A stretch of DNA of 64,000 bases from Odontesthes bonariensis (Eukaryota > Chordata > Actinopteri > Atheriniformes > Atherinopsidae), in assembly GCF_027942865.1 (NCBI RefSeq), contig NC_134514.1, positions 494,118 to 558,117 on the forward strand, read 5' to 3'. Position numbers and translations under genes: made by a program. Below, in pieces: positions 56,872 to 64,000 of the stretch (the stretch's first letter is position 1; every line of letters starts with the position of its first letter). A model generated the notes under the pieces. That model was not told the origin of the DNA and searched no databases. It saw only the letters and a program-made list of their open reading frames with translations.

Positions 56872-59800
56872 ACATCATCATCATAATCATCATAAGCACC
56901 AACATCATCATCATCATAACCACCATCACAACCATCTTCATCATCATAACCAGCATCATCATCATAACCATCAACATCATCACCACCATCTTCATCATCA
57001 TAACCACCAACATCATCATCATCATAACCACCATCACAACCATCTTCATCATCATAACCACAAACATCATCATCATCATAACCATCAACATCATCACAAC
57101 CATCTTCATCATCATAACCACCAACATCATCATCATCATAACCACCATCACAACCATCTTCATCATCATAACCACCAACATCATCATCATCATAACCACC
57201 ATCACAACCATCTTCATCATCATAACCAGCATCATCATCATAACCACCAACATCATCATCATCATAACCACCATCACAACCATCTTCATCATCATAACCA
57301 CCAACATCATCATCATCATAACCACCATCACAACCATCTTCATCATCATAACCATCAACATAATCATCATCATAACCACCAACATCTTCATCATCATAAC
57401 CACCATCACAACCATCTTCATCATCATAACCACCAATATCATCATCATCATAACCACCATCACAACCATCTTCATCATCATAACCACCAACATCATCATC
57501 ATCATAACCACCATCACAACCATCTTCATCATCATAACCACCAACATCATCATCATCATAACCATCAACATCATCACCACCATCTTCATCATCATAACCA
57601 CCAACATCATCATCATCATCATCATAACCACCATCACAACCATCTCCATCATCATAACCACCAACATCTTCATCATCATAACCACCAACATCATCATCAT
57701 CATCATAACCACCATCACAACCATCTTCATCATCATAACCACCAACATCTTCATCATCATAACCACCATCACAACCATCTTCATCATCATAACCAGCATC
57801 ATCATCATAACCACCAACATCATCATCATCATAACCACCATCACAACCATCTTCATCATCATAACCACCAACATCATCATCATCATAACCACCATCACAA
57901 CCATCTTCATCATCATAACCAGCATCATCATCATCATCATAACCATCAACATCATCACCACCATCTTCATCATCATAACCACCAAACATCATCATCATCA
58001 TAACCATCAACATCATCACCACCATCTTCATCATCATAACCACCAACATCATCATCATCATAACCACCATCACAACCATCTTCATCATCATAACCACCAA
58101 CATCATCATCATCATAACCACCATCACAACCATCTTCATCATCATAACCAGCATCATCATCATAACCACCAACATCATCATCATCATAACCACCATCACA
58201 ACCATCTTCATCATCATAACCACCAACATCATCATCATCATAACCACCATCACATCCATCTTCATCATCATAACCACCAACATCATCATCATCATAACCA
58301 CCATCACATCCATCTTCATCATCATAACCACCAACATCATCATCATCATAACCACCAACATCATCATCATCATCATCATAACCACCAACATCATCATCAT
58401 CATAACCACCATCACCACCATCTTCATCATCATAACCACCAACATCATCATCATCATAACCACCATCACATCCATCTTCATCATCATAACCACCAACATC
58501 ATCATCATCATAACCACCAACATCATCATCATCATAACCACCATCACAACCATCTTCATCATCATAACCACAAACATAATCATCATCATAACCACCAACA
58601 TCTTCATCATCATAACCACCATCACAACCATCTTCATCATCATAACCACCAATATCATCATCATCATAACCACCATCACAACCATCTTCATCATCATAAC
58701 CACCAACATCATCATCATCATAACCACCATCACAACCATCTTCATCATCATAACCACCAACATCATCATCATCATAACCATCAACATCATCACCACCATC
58801 TTCATCATCATAACCACCAACATCATCATCATCATCATCATAACCACCATCACAACCATCTCCATCATCATAACCACCAACATCTTCATCATCATAACCA
58901 CCAACATCATCATCATCATCATAACCACCATCACAACCATCTTCATCATCATAACCACCAACATCTTCATCATCATAACCACCATCACAACCATCTTCAT
59001 CATCATAACCAGCATCATCATCATAACCACCAACATCATCATCATCATAACCACCATCACAACCATCTTCATCATCATAACCACCAACATCATCATCATC
59101 ATAACCACCATCACAACCATCTTCATCATCATAACCAGCATCATCATCATCATCATAACCATCAACATCATCACCACCATCTTCATCATCATAACCACCA
59201 AACATCATCATCATCATAACCATCAACATCATCACCACCATCTTCATCATCATAACCACCAACATCATCATCATCATAACCACCATCACAACCATCTTCA
59301 TCATCATAACCACCAACATCATCATCATCATAACCACCATCACAACCATCTTCATCATCATAACCAGCATCATCATCATAACCACCAACATCATCATCAT
59401 CATAACCACCATCACAACCATCTTCATCATCATAACCACCAACATCATCATCATCATAACCACCATCACATCCATCTTCATCATCATAACCACCAACATC
59501 ATCATCATCATAACCACCATCACATCCATCTTCATCATCATAACCACCAACATCATCATCATCATAACCACCAACATCATCATCATCATCATCATAACCA
59601 CCAACATCATCATCATCATAACCACCATCACCACCATCTTCATCATCATAACCACCAACATCATCATCATCATAACCACCATCACATCCATCTTCATCAT
59701 CATAACCACCAACATCATCATCATCATAACCACCAACATCATCATCATCATAACCACCATCACAACCATCTTCATCATCATAACCACCAACATCACCATC

Positions 59801-62800
59801 ACAACCATCTTCATCATCATAACCACCATCACAACCATCTTCATCATCATAACCAGCATCATCATCATAACCACCATCACATCCATCTTCATCATCATAA
59901 CCACCAACATAATCATCATCATAACCACCATCACAACCATCTTCATCATCATAACCACCAACATAATCATCATCATAACCACCATCACATCCATCTTCAT
60001 CATCATAACCACCAACATAATCATCATCATAACCACCATCACATCCATCTTCATCATCATAACCACCAACATCATCATCATCATAACCACCATCATCATC
60101 ATAACCACCAACATCATCATCATCATAACCACCATCACATCCATCTTCATCATCATAACCAGCATCATCATCATAACCACCAACATCATCATCATCATAA
60201 CCACCATCACATCCATCTTCATCATCATAACCACCAACATAATCATCATCATAACCACCATCACATCCATCTTCATCATCATAACCACCAACATCATCAT
60301 CATCATAACCACCATCATCATCATAACCACCAACATCATCATCATCATAACCACCAACATCATCATCATCATAACCACCATCACAACCATCTTCATCATC
60401 ATAACCACCAACATCACCATCACAACCATCTTCATCATCATAACCACCATCACAACCATCTTCATCATCATAACCAGCATCATCATCATAACCACCAACA
60501 TCATCATCATCATAACCACCATCACATCCATCTTCATCATCATAACCACCAACATAATCATCATCATAACCACCATCACAACCATCTTCATCATCATAAC
60601 CAGCATCATCATCATAACCACCAACATCATCATCATCATAACCACCATCACATCCATCTTCATCATCATAACCACCAACATAATCATCATCATAACCACC
60701 ATCACATCCATCTTCATCATCATAACCACCAACATAATCATCATCATAACCACCATCACAACCATCTTCATCATCATAACCACCATCACAACCATCTTCA
60801 TCATCATAACCACCAACATCATCATCATCATAACCACCATCACAACCATCTTCATCATCATCACCACCAACATCACAACCATCTTCATCATCATAACCAC
60901 CATCACAACCATCTTCATCATCATCACCACCAACATCACCATCACAACCATCTTCATCATCATAGCCACCAACATCATCATCATCATAACCACCATCACA
61001 ACCATCTTCATCATCATCACCACCAACATCACCATCACAACCATCTTCATCATCATAACCACCATCACAACCATCTTCATCATCATAACCACCAACATCA
61101 CCATCACAACCATCTTCATCATCATAACCACCATCACAACCATCTTCATCATCATAACCAGCATCATCATCATAACCACCATCACATCCATCTTCATCAT
61201 CATAACCACCAACATAATCATCATCATAACCACCATCACAACCATCTTCATCATCATAACCAGCATCATCATCATAACCACCAACATCATCATCATCATA
61301 ACCACCATCACATCCATCTTCATCATCATAACCACCAACATAATCATCATCATAACCACCATCACATCCATCTTCATCATCATAACCACCAACATCATCA
61401 TCATCATAACCACCATCATCATCATCATCATAACCACCAACATCATCATCATCATAACCACCATCACAACCATCTTCATCATCATAACCACCAACATCAC
61501 CATCACAACCATCTTCATCATCATAACCACCATCACAACCATCTTCATCATCATAACCAGCATCATCATCATAACCACCAACATCATCATCATCATAACC
61601 ACCATCACATCCATCTTCATCATCATAACCACCAACATAATCATCATCATAACCACCATCACAACCATCTTCATCATCATAACCAGCATCATCATCATAA
61701 CCACCAACATAATCATCATCATAACCACCATCACAACCATCTTCATCATCATAACCAGCATCACAACCATCTTCATCATCATAACCACCATCACAACCAT
61801 CTTCATCATCATAACCACCAACATCATCATCATCATAACCACCATCACAACCATCTTCATCATCATCACCACCAACATCACAACCATCTTCATCATCATA
61901 ACCACCATCACAACCATCTTCATCATCATCACCACCAACATCACCATCACAACCATCTTCATCATCATAGCCACCAACATCATCATCATCATAACCACCA
62001 TCACAACCATCTTCATCATCATCACCACCAACATCACCATCACAACCATCTTCATCATCATAACCACCATCACAACCATCTTCATCATCATAACCATCAA
62101 CATCATCATCATCATAACCATCAACATCATCACCACCGTCTTCATCATCATCACCGGCCAACATCATCATCATCATTACCATCACCACCATCATCACCAT
62201 CTTTATCTTCATCATCACCACCATCACCATCACCATCTTCATCATCACCATCATCATCACCACCATCACCATCTTCATCATCACCACCATCATCACCACC
62301 ATCTTCATCATCATCATCATTACCACCATCTTCACCACCACCATCATATTCATCACCACCACCATCACCATCTTCATCATCACCATCATCATCACCACCA
62401 TCACCATCTTCATCACCATCACCATCATCATCACCACCACCATCACCATCTTCATCATCATCACCATCAACATCATCATCACCATCATCATCACCACCAC
62501 CATCACCATCTTCATCATCACCATCATCACCACCACCATCATCATCACCATCATCATCACCACCACCATCACCATCTTCATCACCATCATCACCACCACC
62601 ATCATCATCACCATCATCATCACCACCACCATCACCATCACCATCATCACCATCATCACCACCATCATCATCTTCACCACCATCATCATCTTCACCATCA
62701 TCATCATCTTCATCTTCATCATCACCACCATCATCATCATCATCACCACCATCATCATCTTCACCACCATCATCATCATCTTCATCACCATCTTCATCAT

Positions 62801-63458
62801 CACCACCATCATCATCATCACCACCATCATCATCTTCACCATCATCATCATCTTCATCTTCATCATCACCACCATCATCATCATCATCACCACCATCATC
62901 ATCTTCACCACCATCATCATCATCTTCATCATCATCACCATCATCATCTTCATCACCATCACCATCTTCATCATCATCACCACCATCATCATCTTCATCA
63001 TCATCTTCACCACCATCATCGTCATCTTCATCATTATCATCATCATCATCATCTTCACCACCATCATCATCATCTTCATCACCACCATCATCACCATCAC
63101 CATCATCACCATCACCATCATCACCATCACCATCACCATCATCACCATCACCATCACCATCTTCATCATCACCACCATCATCATCCCCACCACCACCATC
63201 ACCATCTTCATCATCACCACCATCATCATCTTCATCACCATCACCATCTTCATCATCATCACCACCATCATCATCTTCACCACCATCATCATATCCACCA
63301 TCATCATCTTCATCACCACCATCATCATCTTCATCACCATCTTCATCATCATCAGCACCATCATCATCTTCACCACCATCATCATCATCTTCATCTTCAT
63401 TATCACCACCATCATCATCATCACCACCACCATCATCATCTTCATCACCATCACCATC

Positions 63459-63491
<33 letters not shown>

Positions 63492-64000
63492 TTCATCATC
63501 ATCTTCACCACCATCATCTTCATCACCACCATCATCATCTTCACCACCATCATCATCATCATCTTCATCATCATCACCACCATCATCATCATCATCTTCA
63601 TCATCATCATTACCATCATCACCATCATCATCATCATCATCACCATCACCACCATCATCATCATCATCACCATCTTCATCACCACCATCATCATCATCTT
63701 CATCATCACCATCATCACCACCACCATCATCATCACCATCATCACCATCTTCATCATCACCACCATCATCACCACCATCTTCATCATCATCATCATTACC
63801 ACCATCTTCACCACCACCATCATATTCATCACCACCATCTTCATCATCACCATCATCATCACCACCATCATCATCTTCATCATCATCATTACCATCATCA
63901 CCATCATCATCATCATCATCACCATCACCACCATCATCATCATCATCACCATCTTCATCATCACCATCATCATCACCACCATCACCATCTTCATCATCAC
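56872..64000. repeat. CAT-rich compound minisatellite, dvl intron, extending beyond the window
   Basis: To about 62150 it is built of ATCATCATCATAACCACCAT and ACAACCATCTTCATCATCAT segments (composite unit near 54 bp), with larger copies such as ACCAAACATC at 57981 and 59197. From 62150 to the end it is purer CATCAC/CATCTT trinucleotide repeat. Minus-strand Met/Val then Asp/Gly/Tyr ORFs of up to 1,600 codons are artefacts. Confidence 0.96.

Noticed and set aside
57973..64000. 1,400-1,600-codon Met/Val and Asp/Gly/Tyr ORFs
   Set aside because: Trinucleotide-type CAT/ATG repeat in the intron upstream of the DIX exon.
1..64000. tRNA, rRNA or known snRNA genes
   Set aside because: None recognised by eye on either strand. 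A covariance-model scan would be decisive.

Overview
The window is vertebrate DNA, most likely from a teleost fish. It has GT-AG split genes with short exons, fish-type LINE, hAT and MITE remnants, and no bacterial gene organisation. I recognise two conserved genes by exon-level homology, both on the minus strand. The first is mmp23, a cysteine-array matrix metalloproteinase, apparently complete in 8 exons from 20116 down to 4384 (1134 nt, 377 residues). The second is a Dishevelled gene, with 14 exons from 56864 down to 35636. It covers the end of the DIX domain, the basic region, PDZ, DEP and the true C-terminus; its 5' exons lie beyond 64000. Human MMP23B and DVL1 both map to 1p36.33, so the linkage favours dvl1 for the second gene.

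Layout: 1-1488, 33-bp minisatellite; 1550-4383, TE remnants downstream of mmp23; 4384-20116, mmp23, whose introns carry a 3.15-kb 9-bp array, a TIR element with an expanded heptamer array, LINE fragments and a 1-kb AAAC-rich tract; 20117-35635, intergenic, with a CpG-rich segment, a LINE 3' end, a 5.1-kb 31-bp minisatellite, a CpG island at 30.5-30.8 kb and two LINE copies whose coding sequence has turned into minisatellites; 35636-64000, the Dishevelled gene, whose introns hold arrays of 3.6, 4.8, 5.7 and more than 7 kb, plus a hAT element with a perfect 8-bp target-site duplication and a second copy of the TIR element.

Tandem repeats make up roughly 34 kb, more than half of the window. Nearly all very long ORFs here are artefacts of repeat units that lack stop codons. 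The exception worth a look is the mmp23 exon 5 frame, which runs without a stop into about 1,060 codons of Asp-Pro-Thr-type repeat.

I found no new enzyme system or defence locus. The most unusual features are: (i) the open read-through from mmp23 into the array; (ii) minisatellites seeded from LINE coding motifs; (iii) the same transposon carrying different array expansions at opposite ends in two copies; (iv) nested higher-order repeats inside Dishevelled introns; and (v) a one-base frame conflict at one Dishevelled exon junction. The two proteins have no direct pathway relation. MMP23 is a membrane-anchored, furin-released metalloproteinase; Dishevelled is the cytoplasmic hub of Wnt signalling.
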